Of a DNA stretch of 13,948 bases, positions 5,080-12,444 are shown piece after piece (position 1 is the first letter of the stretch; each line of letters starts with the position of its first letter). Made by a program: the position numbers and the translations under genes. Where the stretch lies: assembly GCA_026985435.1 (NCBI GenBank), contig JALSQL010000043.1, positions 1 through 13,948 on the forward strand. Reading direction: 5' to 3'. Below the pieces are notes generated by a model. That model saw only the letters and a list, made by a program, of their open reading frames with translations. It made no database searches and had not been told where the DNA came from. This DNA is from Acidilobaceae archaeon. Its GTDB lineage: Archaea; Thermoproteota; Thermoprotei_A; Sulfolobales; Acidilobaceae.

Positions 5080-6198
5080 GGCGCCGGATGCCAGGCAGCC
5101 TAGGCGCGCCAGTGACACCCACGCCTTAGGGCCGAAGGCGTCCATGATGGGGCCGGCGGTGAGGGTGCCGAGTATCCAGCCTAGGTTGAAGGACAGCGTG
5201 TATATGCTGGACGCTGTGTAGCGTATCTCCTCCGGCGTCCTCGATAGGATGTAGTTGTTGCCGGAGACCACCACGAGGGCGTAGACGGCCCCCAGGAGCG
5301 CCTGAGCGGCTATGAGGCCAGCGCTACTCCCCACGGTAAGGTAGAGGTGGAACACCAGGCCGGTGCCCGCCAGGCCTAGAGAGTAGAGGGGCAGCTCCCT
5401 GCCCCGGACGGCCCTAGACGCCGCTGGTATGGCTAGCGTCTGCACGACCGGGTTGGCAGCCAGGGCCAGGGCGGTCGCCAGCAGGCCAGCGCCTAGCACG
5501 TTGTGGAAAAGCACAGGCATTATAGAGAAGACACCGCTCGCGAAGAGGTTCCTAACCACCAGGGCGGCCGCAGCCACCCACACGTCAGGCGGCACGAGGC
5601 CCACGGCCTCCCGCAGCCCCCCGGGCCTCGAGGGTGGCGCGGGGTAGCGGCTGCCACAGGCAGCCAAGGCGGCGGCGACGCTGACCAGGGCGGCCGAGTG
5701 GAAGACCCACTCTATGCCGGGGCCGGCAGCGAAGGCGCCGCCCAGGAGGCTCCCCGTCGCCATCCCGACGGCTGAAGCCAGCGCTGTCAGGCTCACGCCA
5801 GCGCGGACTCCCCGGGAGAGCGAGAGGGAGCCCAGCGCCACCGGCAGCGCCGCTGCGAGCCCGAGGCCCTGGGCTAGGCGGGCGGTTAGAACCAGGGGAG
5901 GGCTCCCGTGGAGCGCTACGATGGCTTCGACGGCGAGCGAGTTGAGCGTCAGGCCCGTGCAGACTAGCAGGTTGGGCCTGCCCAGAACGTCTGCTAGAGC
6001 GCCCGATATCAGTGTCGAGGGGGTGAGGGCCGCGAAGTACGCTGTAGCCGCCCAGGTAACAAGCGTGTAACTCCACCCAAGCCCCCTGAGGTAGAGCGGT
6101 ATCCAGAAGCCCACGCTACCAACCGTGTAGAAATACGCGAAGGCTGGGAGCGCGTACCTGACCGTGGCGCTTCTACGCTCAGAGCGGCCCTCGGGCAT
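5014..6198 (-). CDS. Major facilitator superfamily transporter
   Basis: A 394-residue, 12-helix-type membrane transporter. After a short basic N-terminus (PEGRSERR), hydrophobic segments follow one another through the protein. The loop after the second segment holds the MFS signature GALADVLGRP (about residues 66-75; G-x3-D-x2-GR), and a central hydrophilic stretch near the middle (GSRYPAPPSRPGGLRE) separates the two halves. The substrate cannot be told; the best general resemblance is to drug/metabolite efflux-type MFS proteins. The start is ATG 6198: a longer open frame reaching 6441 runs through the neighbouring oxidoreductase gene and adds a Pro/Arg-rich stretch, so it is rejected. A TATA-like TTTTACC lies 38-44 bp upstream, giving a nearly leaderless message. 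The 3' end overlaps the Nudix gene tail to tail. Confidence 0.88.
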   Translation of the reverse strand: MPEGRSERRSATVRYALPAFAYFYTVGSVGFWIPLYLRGLGWSYTLVTWAATAYFAALTPSTLISGALADVLGRPNLLVCTGLTLNSLAVEAIVALHGSPPLVLTARLAQGLGLAAALPVALGSLSLSRGVRAGVSLTALASAVGMATGSLLGGAFAAGPGIEWVFHSAALVSVAAALAACGSRYPAPPSRPGGLREAVGLVPPDVWVAAAALVVRNLFASGVFSIMPVLFHNVLGAGLLATALALAANPVVQTLAIPAASRAVRGRELPLYSLGLAGTGLVFHLYLTVGSSAGLIAAQALLGAVYALVVVSGNNYILSRTPEEIRYTASSIYTLSFNLGWILGTLTAGPIMDAFGPKAWVSLARLGCLASGALALAAGPLQRRALEHDREAGV

Positions 6199-6219
6199 TG
6201 CACGGAAACCGGGCGAGGC

Positions 6220-6251
6220 GGGGGGCGCGGCGGGGTAAAAGGGCGCCCCCC
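6220..6251 (-). promoter_or_regulatory. MFS gene promoter with TATA box inside a 9-bp inverted repeat
   Basis: On the minus strand CCTTTTACCCC holds the only A/T-rich tract (6236-6240) ahead of the MFS ATG, about 40 bp upstream. The perfect arms GGGGGGCGC (6220-6228) and GCGCCCCCC (6243-6251) surround it with a 14-nt loop. The TATA call rests on position; an operator or cruciform role is inference. Confidence 0.5.
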
Positions 6252-6266
6252 GGAGGGGCGGCGGGG

Positions 6267-7448
6267 CTAGTGGCCGAAGAGCCTGCGGAGGTAGCTCTGC
6301 TCCCACTCGTCCTTCGCCTTGGTGTACTCCTTCTTGGGTGTCGGGTCCTTGGTGGGCTTCGGGGGCTTCGTTGTGAAGTTCAGGCCGAAGAGTACGCTCT
6401 CGGTCTCGAGCTTGCCCTCGAGGTTGCCGAGGTAGGCCCATCCCAGGAAGGTGTACTGCACCGGTATCTTCTCCGGCACCCCCAGGTCGTCGAGGATGTT
6501 GTTGACGGCGTGGAGGGCGCTCTCATACGCTATCTCCTGGTTCTTGGGGAACGGCAGCTTAGCGACGTCGCCAGCCGCCAGGACGTCGTCGTACTTGACG
6601 CTGCGGAGATCCTGTGGGCTGCGCACCTCGAACCACCTCTCGCCCAGGCCAGCCTCGGCTATGAACCTGGGAGCCCTGTTGGGCTCGAGTGCGGCGAGTA
6701 TGGTGTACGGAATCTTCTCGCCGTCGGATAGCACAACGTAGTCGGGGCCTATCTCGACTATCTCCCTAGAGGTGATCAGCTCGACCCCGGCCTCCTCGTA
6801 TCTAGCCTTTATAACGTCGGCTATAACGGGGGGCTGGGGCTTCTCGTTGGCGTCAACATGGACTATCCTAAAGTTCTTCCTGACGCCCCTGTAGGCTAGC
6901 ACCGTGTGGATCGCCATGGCGGTCTCGGCCGGGGCTGGGGCACACCTGTAGGGCGCCTTCGGGGCGTAGACCACAACGCTGCCCTTCTCGAGGCTCCACA
7001 CGCGCCTCTTGAGGACGTCAACCCTCCCAGGCTCGTAGACGTTGGTGTTACGCCACCAGTTCTCCCGGTACCCCTCAATGGAGCTGCCGTCGAACACCAC
7101 GCCGGGCGCCAGGACCAGGTAGTCGTACTCTATGCTCCTCTCCAGGGGTGCCCTCGTCGGGTTCTCGACGACCTCGACCCTCCTCTCCTCTGGAACAACA
7201 CGGGTCACGGTGCCGAAGACGAAGCTCACGCCCTCGGCGGCGACCTGCTCGTAGCCCCTGACTATCCTATCATAGCTCTGCTCCCCCGTTAGGAGTAGGG
7301 GCCTCGAGGGGCCGCTCATGTAGAAGGGATCCTTGGCGATGACGGTCACGTCGACTAGATCCCTAGCGCGGGCGAGGAGGTTCCTAGCAACCCCAACACC
7401 AGCGATGCCGCCGCCGACTATCACGACCCTCTTCTTACCGCCAGCCAT
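6267..7448 (-). CDS. FAD-dependent oxidoreductase, sulfide:quinone reductase / flavocytochrome c-like
   Basis: A 393-residue two-dinucleotide-binding-domain flavoprotein. The FAD-binding motif VVIVGGGIAGVGVARNL is near the N-terminus. YLVLAPG at about residues 110-116, YRCAPAP with the sole Cys at about 169, and AAGDVAKLPFP at about 291-301 follow, as in sulfide:quinone reductases and the flavoprotein subunit of flavocytochrome c. The PYRC(A/P)PxP motif carries the first redox Cys of that group. The second Cys needed to hold the polysulfide/FAD bridge is absent: no other Cys occurs anywhere. It may oxidise sulfide by another route or act on a different substrate. The tail is Lys/Pro-rich and ends in helix-like EWEQSYLRRLFGH, which could dock to the membrane. 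ATG 7448 is preferred over GTG 7457 because GGTGG lies 5 nt before it and overlaps the GTG. Confidence 0.82.
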   Translation of the reverse strand: MAGGKKRVVIVGGGIAGVGVARNLLARARDLVDVTVIAKDPFYMSGPSRPLLLTGEQSYDRIVRGYEQVAAEGVSFVFGTVTRVVPEERRVEVVENPTRAPLERSIEYDYLVLAPGVVFDGSSIEGYRENWWRNTNVYEPGRVDVLKRRVWSLEKGSVVVYAPKAPYRCAPAPAETAMAIHTVLAYRGVRKNFRIVHVDANEKPQPPVIADVIKARYEEAGVELITSREIVEIGPDYVVLSDGEKIPYTILAALEPNRAPRFIAEAGLGERWFEVRSPQDLRSVKYDDVLAAGDVAKLPFPKNQEIAYESALHAVNNILDDLGVPEKIPVQYTFLGWAYLGNLEGKLETESVLFGLNFTTKPPKPTKDPTPKKEYTKAKDEWEQSYLRRLFGH

Positions 7449-7501
7449 AGCGGCCACCGGGGGCGCAATGTAGGGATGCGGGTATTGTGGCGGTAGTCAG
7501 T

Positions 7502-7540
7502 ATCCCTCACATATTAAGAGTTTTCTTCACTGATAAACCT
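7502..7540 (-). promoter_or_regulatory. AT-rich promoter region of the oxidoreductase gene
   Basis: The 123-bp gap before this gene has the most AT-rich tract of the window. On the minus strand CTTAATATG (7510-7518) is 62-70 bp ahead of the ATG at 7448 and fits a TATA box with a ~35-nt leader; GGTTTATCA (7531-7539) is a second candidate. Short arms TCAGT (7497-7501) and ACTGA (7529-7533) lie on either side, too short to be convincing alone. No terminator for the preceding UMP kinase gene stands out. Confidence 0.5.
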
Positions 7541-7580
7541 GGCGGTAGACGGGGGTCGGATCCTCCCGGGGCCTGCCGGG

Positions 7581-8282
7581 CTACCCGGGGCCCACCACGC
7601 TGCCCACGCGCTCCCCCCGCGCTATCCTCCCCAGAACCCCGGGGTCCCTCCCGTCGACGAAGTATATCTTCAGGCGGCTCCTCCTAGCTATGGAGAGGGC
7701 GACATGGTCGAAAAGCTCGTACCCGCCAGCGGACTGCTCGGCCCCGCGGACCAGCCCCCAGAGCTCATCGTAGGTGAGGCGATCCAGCCGCCGGGCGCCA
7801 GGCACGCCCGGCCGGGGGGCGTAAACCCCGTCAACGCCGCTGAGCATGTTAACCAGCACGCTGGCGCCGACGGCCTCAGCTAGGGCCGCCGCCACGGCGT
7901 TCGTGCTCTGGCCGGGCTGGAGGCCGCCCATGACGACGACCGGGTACAGGGGGAGGAGGCTGGCAGCCTCCTCCACGCTGGTAGGAGGCCTGAGTGGGGC
8001 CAGGGGGTAGAGCGTGGACGCCAGCAGGAGGGCGTTCAACCTGGACGCCTCTATGCCCAGGACGTCCAGTAGGGCCTCCCGCACACCCGAGGCCCTAGCG
8101 GCTGCTATGTAGTCCCTAGCCACCCGCCCGCCCCCGGCCACCACTGCCACCCTGCAGCCCCCCGCCGCTAGCTCCCTCAGCTCCCGCGAGAGGCGCCGGA
8201 GGTAGCCCGGCTCGGGCGGCGATAGCAGGGAGCCGCTGACCTTAACCGCTAGAGCCCCTAGCCTGCAGGAGTCTCCTGGCAT
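7581..8282 (-). CDS. pyrH: UMP kinase, archaeal type
   Basis: Phosphorylates UMP to UDP in pyrimidine nucleotide synthesis (amino acid kinase fold, hexamer in known members). In order: VKVSGS (residues 13-18, phosphate-binding strand-loop), VVAGGGRVARDYI (47-59), DVLGIEASRLNA (73-84), VVVMGGLQPGQSTNAVAA (115-132) and SGVDGVYAPRPG (148-159, nucleotide site), then AGGYELFDHVALSIARRS and VDGRDPGVL. This combination is typical of archaeal rather than bacterial UMP kinases. ATG 8282 is chosen; a GTG at 8303 would add seven residues with no better ribosome site. It overlaps the upstream membrane-protein gene by 41 bp, so it is likely translated by coupling. Length (233 residues) is normal. Confidence 0.92.
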   Translation of the reverse strand: MPGDSCRLGALAVKVSGSLLSPPEPGYLRRLSRELRELAAGGCRVAVVAGGGRVARDYIAAARASGVREALLDVLGIEASRLNALLLASTLYPLAPLRPPTSVEEAASLLPLYPVVVMGGLQPGQSTNAVAAALAEAVGASVLVNMLSGVDGVYAPRPGVPGARRLDRLTYDELWGLVRGAEQSAGGYELFDHVALSIARRSRLKIYFVDGRDPGVLGRIARGERVGSVVGPG

Positions 8283-8643
8283 GCCAGACGAGCACCCCCA
8301 CACCCGAGGCTATGAAGGACAGGTGGATAGCGCCCACCAGGATGGGCGTGGCGCCCAGGACTCTCAATACTGCGGAGGCCCCAGCGCCCCGGACGGCAGC
8401 GGCGACGAGGGCGAGGTAGGCGGCCAGGCTCCCAGCGCTCGAGGCCAGGGCCCCCAGCAGGGGGCTGCTAGCAGCTAGGGCGGCCGCCGAGGCGGCCGCT
8501 GGCGCGGCGTACATGTTGACGGGGCCGGGCAGGAGGTAGAGGAGGCTACCAGCTATGAGGGCCGACCCCAGGGTGCCCGCGGCCAGCACCGCGGCCTGGG
8601 GCGGCCGCTGGCGGCGTCCCGCCTGCCTTCCAGCTCTGGGCAC
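8242..8643 (-). CDS. Small polytopic membrane protein, unknown function
   Basis: A 133-residue, Ala/Leu/Gly-rich protein with about four hydrophobic helices (roughly residues 18-40, 42-62, 64-85 and 91-116), a basic N-terminus (RAGRQAGRRQR) and a basic C-terminus (WHARRLLQARG), which suggests that both ends face the cytoplasm. No family is recognised. It starts with GTG at 8643, 3 bp after the stop of the penicillin-acylase-family gene, with GGGGGGT about 6 nt upstream, and overlaps the UMP kinase start by 41 bp. This tight packing on the same strand supports a real gene in an operon. Low-complexity composition makes chance an alternative, but the clear helix pattern argues for coding. Confidence 0.7.
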   Translation of the reverse strand: MPRAGRQAGRRQRPPQAAVLAAGTLGSALIAGSLLYLLPGPVNMYAAPAAASAAALAASSPLLGALASSAGSLAAYLALVAAAVRGAGASAVLRVLGATPILVGAIHLSFIASGVGVLVWHARRLLQARGSSG

Positions 8644-8646
8644 TCT

Positions 8647-11205
8647 CTACCCCCCGGGCTCTTGGCTGGCGGCGCCTGTTATAGTTAGAGTTGCGGCGCC
8701 CCTGGGCGGATTGGCCGGGTCGACTTCGACGAGCTCCCCGCGGGCCCAGGGCAGGTAGAGGTCCCTATAGTGGGCGTCGAAGGGGTTGCCGCTGACGCCG
8801 CCGGGGATGGAGACGAGTAGCCCCTCCTCCGAGAGGTCTACAACCAGCCGGGCGGTCGAGGCGACCCTCACGGGGGCCCCCTCCCTGGCGCCGAGGAGGC
8901 TGGCCGCGGCCGTGTAGGGGCTCTCCGGGCCGCCTGGGGCGGGCTCCCTGCGGAGGTTGAGCCCCGGCAGGATCCACCCCAGGGGGTGGGCCGGGTGGAA
9001 GTAGTGGAGGAGCCCGTAGTCCCACTGGGCCATGTCCCCGGTCCCATAGTACCTCTCGAGCGTGTCAAGGGCCTCCCGGAGGGTCTCGGCCGCGAGCTCC
9101 TCGGGGTAGCCGGGGTGCAGGATGCCTCTAGCCCTGGCGTCGCCGGCGGCGTAGGCGTCTAGTAGCTGCAGGGTGTACTGGAACTCCATGAGGGGGTCCG
9201 TGAAGTTGACCCCCAGGCGGCTCCAGAGCTTGGAGGTGAAGAGGCTCCACCACGCCAGCGCGAGGGCCTGCTGGGGCGTCCCCAGGCCTCGCCTGGTCGA
9301 CCCGTCCCACGATGCTAGCATGTCGAGGGCCGACCTCTCGCGGGCGCCCAGCGAGAGGCCCGTTTTCGAAGCTAGAGACACGAGCAGCCTTGTGGCGTTC
9401 AGGAGGCCTAGATCCTTGGTGTCTAGGATTGCCTGGGCGACGTCGCCAGCGCTCATGGGGTGGGGCCTCGAGGTGAGGCCGTCCAGGACCTCCCTGAGCC
9501 TAGCGTAGCGGGGCGCCCCCCAGTACTCGTAGCCCGTGTAGTTCGCGCAGCTCCCGCTCAGGAGGATGTTGCTTGACACGAGTATGTAGGGGCGGCGCGG
9601 GTTCAGGAGTATGGGCGTCTCCGTCTTGGGGGCGAAGCCCGTCCAGGAGCCCTCCCCGGCGCTGGCGTTGAATGGTAGGAACCCAGTGTTCACGATAGTC
9701 TCGTTCCCGGCCCGTATGAGGGCTGGCCTCCTAATGGGGATCGAGCCGACGGCGCTCGCAACTATGTTGGAGTCCCTATCGGCGGCGACGACTAGGAACG
9801 CCGGGGTGCCAGCGTATATCTGCGCGCGCAGTATGTCCCTAACGCTGGCCGCGCTCGACGCGGCCCAGAAGAAGGCTATGTCAACGCTGGGTGAGAGGCC
9901 TGTCCAGGCCACGGCGTAGCGGCCCCCGCGCCACGATATGAGGGGGCCGACGATGGTTTCGTTAACAACTATCCTCTCGCTCTTCATGGAGTGGTGCAGG
10001 GGGTCCCAGTACCTTATGGCGGCCTCCCTCGACTCCACGCTCCGCCAGGTTCCATTGTAGTAGTAGCGGCCGTCGGGGCTCCACTTGAAGTAGTAGTAGT
10101 CAACCTGGTCTATACCGCTCGACATGACCCCCCACGCGGCCCTCGGTGTCCTGCCAGCCACGGGGAAGGGCATGCCGGGCAGGAACAGGCCGGCGACCCT
10201 GATTGATGGCGACACCACGACGGCGGGCATCCACATGGCCGGAACCGTGAGGGACCCGTGTAGGTCGACAGCCAGGATGGGCGCCTTCCCCCGGGAGTAG
10301 GCGGGCGATACGACTATACCCGTGCTGGCCGGGTAGCCGCTGGCCAGGCTCCCCAGGGTCACGTGGAGGCCCGAGAGCTCGGCTAGGGCGGCCTCTGGGT
10401 TGGGGGGCGGGCTCCAGGGCCTGGGCGGCGCTAGTGGCACCGCGTGGAAGGGCCTCCAGGGCGTTGACTCGTTGCAGGACGCTGTGGGTGGCGAGTACTG
10501 GGCGCCGGGAACCCCGAGGAGCGCTATAGCCTGGGGGCCGAGCTTGGAGGCTATCTCGGCGTTGACAAGGTCTGAGTCGCTGAACGAGTATAGTAGTGCT
10601 AGTAGCTTGGAGACCGCTATGACGTCGGTGTAGTTCCAGGGCTCCGGCTTCAGGCCGAGGAGGGCGTACTCGGCGGGTAGCAGCCCGTGGGAGTTTATGT
10701 AGTGCACGTAGTCGTTGACGCCGAGGAGGAAGTAGCCTATAAGCGCGTTCATCTGGGAGAAGCGGGGGTCGTTGAGTGCCCGCTCGGCGCTCGCCCTAAC
10801 CGCCCCGGGTAGGCCGAGGGAGAGGACCACCCTATCACTGTCGAGCCCCTGGGGCCCGATGAGCTCGGCGAGCCTCGCCTCGGGGATCCTCCTGTAGAGG
10901 TCCATCTGGAAGAGGCGGAGACCCGCCTCAACCCAGCCGAGGGCGTACATCGCGGCGGCGTCTGTCGAGGCGTAGATGTATGGTATCCCGTGCCTGTCCC
11001 AGTAGACGGTGGCATTGCCGGGGACGCCCTCCACTATGAGGTTAGTCTCGAGGAGCCTCCCGAGCCTGTGGGCGCCTAGGATGCCGTGGACAGGGTCGGA
11101 CAGCCTCAGGTACGCCGTGCCAGCGGTTAGCGGCGTAAGGGAGACAACGACGGCTGCTATCACGAGGAAAGCCTCGACCGCCCGCTGGAAGGTGGCGCGC
11201 GCCAC
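8647..11205 (-). CDS. Penicillin acylase-family Ntn hydrolase, exported
   Basis: An 852-residue amide hydrolase of the penicillin/acyl-homoserine-lactone acylase family; the substrate is unknown. A hydrophobic segment (residues ~10-32) serves as signal or membrane anchor, and about ten N-x-S/T sites imply a glycosylated, outward-facing protein. Family blocks: HGIPYIYA (72-79), ALGWVEAGLRLFQMDLYRR (88-106), PASTGIVVSP (292-301) where S294 aligns with the Ser that becomes the N-terminal nucleophile after self-cleavage, then GKAPILAVDLHG, VGSIPIR (486-492) and NPRRPYILVSSN (535-546) with N546 in the place of the catalytic Asn. The residue after the nucleophile is Thr instead of the common Asn, so it is a divergent member. 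Start is GTG 11205 on a near-leaderless message (TATA-like tract 34-39 bp upstream). It heads an operon with a membrane protein and UMP kinase. Confidence 0.85.
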   Translation of the reverse strand: MARATFQRAVEAFLVIAAVVVSLTPLTAGTAYLRLSDPVHGILGAHRLGRLLETNLIVEGVPGNATVYWDRHGIPYIYASTDAAAMYALGWVEAGLRLFQMDLYRRIPEARLAELIGPQGLDSDRVVLSLGLPGAVRASAERALNDPRFSQMNALIGYFLLGVNDYVHYINSHGLLPAEYALLGLKPEPWNYTDVIAVSKLLALLYSFSDSDLVNAEIASKLGPQAIALLGVPGAQYSPPTASCNESTPWRPFHAVPLAPPRPWSPPPNPEAALAELSGLHVTLGSLASGYPASTGIVVSPAYSRGKAPILAVDLHGSLTVPAMWMPAVVVSPSIRVAGLFLPGMPFPVAGRTPRAAWGVMSSGIDQVDYYYFKWSPDGRYYYNGTWRSVESREAAIRYWDPLHHSMKSERIVVNETIVGPLISWRGGRYAVAWTGLSPSVDIAFFWAASSAASVRDILRAQIYAGTPAFLVVAADRDSNIVASAVGSIPIRRPALIRAGNETIVNTGFLPFNASAGEGSWTGFAPKTETPILLNPRRPYILVSSNILLSGSCANYTGYEYWGAPRYARLREVLDGLTSRPHPMSAGDVAQAILDTKDLGLLNATRLLVSLASKTGLSLGARERSALDMLASWDGSTRRGLGTPQQALALAWWSLFTSKLWSRLGVNFTDPLMEFQYTLQLLDAYAAGDARARGILHPGYPEELAAETLREALDTLERYYGTGDMAQWDYGLLHYFHPAHPLGWILPGLNLRREPAPGGPESPYTAAASLLGAREGAPVRVASTARLVVDLSEEGLLVSIPGGVSGNPFDAHYRDLYLPWARGELVEVDPANPPRGAATLTITGAASQEPGG

Positions 11206-11232
11206 GCCAGAGCCCTACGGGGGCCAGGCGGT

Positions 11233-11266
11233 CGGGGGCTTTTACCGGGAGCGCTGGGAGCCCCCG
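11233..11266 (-). promoter_or_regulatory. Promoter of the acylase operon inside an 8-bp inverted repeat
   Basis: On the minus strand GGTAAAAG (11239-11246) is 34-41 bp ahead of the GTG at 11205, the only A/T tract at a suitable distance. It is enclosed by CGGGGGCT (11233-11240) and AGCCCCCG (11259-11266), perfect complements with an 18-nt loop. The same tract might serve rightward transcription. Moderate support. Confidence 0.4.
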
Positions 11267-11306
11267 GCGCCCAGCCGCCTTAGTCTATAGTCGAAGCAGG
11301 TGGTAC

Positions 11307-11338
11307 CTGGTGTCTAACCCTTTTTACCCGGACACCAG
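11307..11338 (+). promoter_or_regulatory. Promoter of the mevalonate cluster with TATA box inside an 8-bp inverted repeat
   Basis: CTTTTTAC (11320-11327) lies in the loop of CTGGTGTC (11307-11314) and GACACCAG (11331-11338), a perfect repeat with a 16-nt spacer. Transcription would begin near 11350, which fits a start at 11370 or 11391 and excludes one at 11310. A smaller palindrome CAGGT-GGT-ACCTG (11297-11309) adjoins on the left. An operator is plausible for a pathway gene but unproven. Confidence 0.5.
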
Positions 11339-11390
11339 CGGGCTAGCGGCGGCTGGAGGCTGGGGAAGCTTGCAGCGTCCCGAGGCTGAG

Positions 11391-12431
11391 GTGGGCATAC
11401 ACGGCTGGGGGGCCTACGTGCCGAGGTACAGGCTCCCCATGAGCGAGATTGTGAGGGTGTGGGGGTGGCCGCCCCAGCAGGCGGCGGCGCTTGGGATGAA
11501 GGAGAAGGCGGTTGCGGGGCCGGACGAGGACTCGCTCACCATGGGCTTTGAGGCTGCTAGGAACGCGATGGCGAGGGCTGGCGTGGAGCCCGCCAGGGTC
11601 GGCGCCGTCTTCTTCGGGACGGAGTCGAAGCCGTATGCGGTCAAGCCCAGCGCTACGGTCATAGCGGAGGCTCTCGGCGTGACGCCCGTGACTATGGCTA
11701 GCGACCTGGAGTTCGCGTGCAGGGCCGCGAGCGAGGCGCTCCGGGCCTCGCTCGGCATGGTGGCCTCCGGGCTTGTCGAGTATAGCCTGGTGATAGGGAG
11801 CGACACGGCCCAGGCGAACCCTGGGGACGTCCTCGAGTTCACCGCCGCGAGCGGGGCGGCCGCGTACGTGGTAGGCCCCAAGAGCGGGGCTGCGGCGGTG
11901 TTTGAGGGTAGCTACACCTACGTCACCGACACGCCCGACTTCTGGAGGAGGGCCCACCAGCCCTACCCCCTCCACGGGGAGGGGTTCACGGGCGAGCCAG
12001 CCTACTTCCACCATATTGAGAACGCTGTTAAGGGGCTCCTCGGCGAGCTGGGGCTGAAGCCCTCCGACTTCGACTACGCGGTGTTCCACCAGCCCAACGG
12101 GAAGTTCCCCCTGAAGATAGCGAAGAGGCTCGGCATACCCAAGGAGAAGGTCCTCCCAGGCCTCGTGACGCCAGTCATAGGCAACACCTACAACGCCAGC
12201 GCGCTCATAGGCCTGACAAGGGTGCTAGACCAGGCCAAGCCGGGCGACAGGATACTCCTAGCACCCTTCGGCAGCGGGGCGGGCTCGGACGCGTATAGCA
12301 TAGTTGTAACCGACGCCGTCGAGGAGAAGAAGGGGGCCGCCCCCACGTTTGACGACTACCTGAACAGGCGCGTCGAGATAGACTACGCCCTCTACGCGAG
12401 GTTCCGCGGCATACTCCACGTTATGAGGTGA
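11391..12431 (+). CDS. mvaS: Hydroxymethylglutaryl-CoA synthase, archaeal type
   Basis: Condenses acetyl-CoA with acetoacetyl-CoA to HMG-CoA, committing carbon to mevalonate and the isoprenoid lipids. With the GTG at 11391 as start (346 residues, the normal archaeal length; first residues MGIHGWGAYVPRYR), the catalytic residues are E78 in GTESKPY, C110 in EFACRAASEA and H233 in VFHQPNGKFP; GNTYNAS and FGSGAGSDA follow near the C-terminus. The open frame extends upstream to a GTG at 11310, but that codon precedes the likely TATA box and adds 27 residues not expected in the family; a TTG at 11370 with GGAGG 10 nt before it is the main rival. The thiolase-fold and DUF35 genes follow closely, as in the archaeal complex that passes acetoacetyl-CoA directly between enzymes. 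Confidence 0.94.
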   Translation: MGIHGWGAYVPRYRLPMSEIVRVWGWPPQQAAALGMKEKAVAGPDEDSLTMGFEAARNAMARAGVEPARVGAVFFGTESKPYAVKPSATVIAEALGVTPVTMASDLEFACRAASEALRASLGMVASGLVEYSLVIGSDTAQANPGDVLEFTAASGAAAYVVGPKSGAAAVFEGSYTYVTDTPDFWRRAHQPYPLHGEGFTGEPAYFHHIENAVKGLLGELGLKPSDFDYAVFHQPNGKFPLKIAKRLGIPKEKVLPGLVTPVIGNTYNASALIGLTRVLDQAKPGDRILLAPFGSGAGSDAYSIVVTDAVEEKKGAAPTFDDYLNRRVEIDYALYARFRGILHVMR

Positions 12432-12444
12432 GGGGTGGCGGGCG

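Noticed and set aside
6199..6441. Upstream extension of the MFS frame by 81 codons
   Set aside because: It lies within the oxidoreductase gene, precedes the MFS TATA-like tract, and gives a Pro/Arg/Gln-rich stretch unlike any MFS N-terminus.
7541..7600. GC-rich repeats after UMP kinase as a terminator
   Set aside because: CCCGGG-type repeats occur here but no T-run follows on the minus strand, and such repeats are common by chance at this base composition.
11310..11390. GTG 11310 as the start of HMG-CoA synthase
   Set aside because: It lies before the probable TATA box at 11320-11327 and adds residues beyond the family's usual N-terminus.
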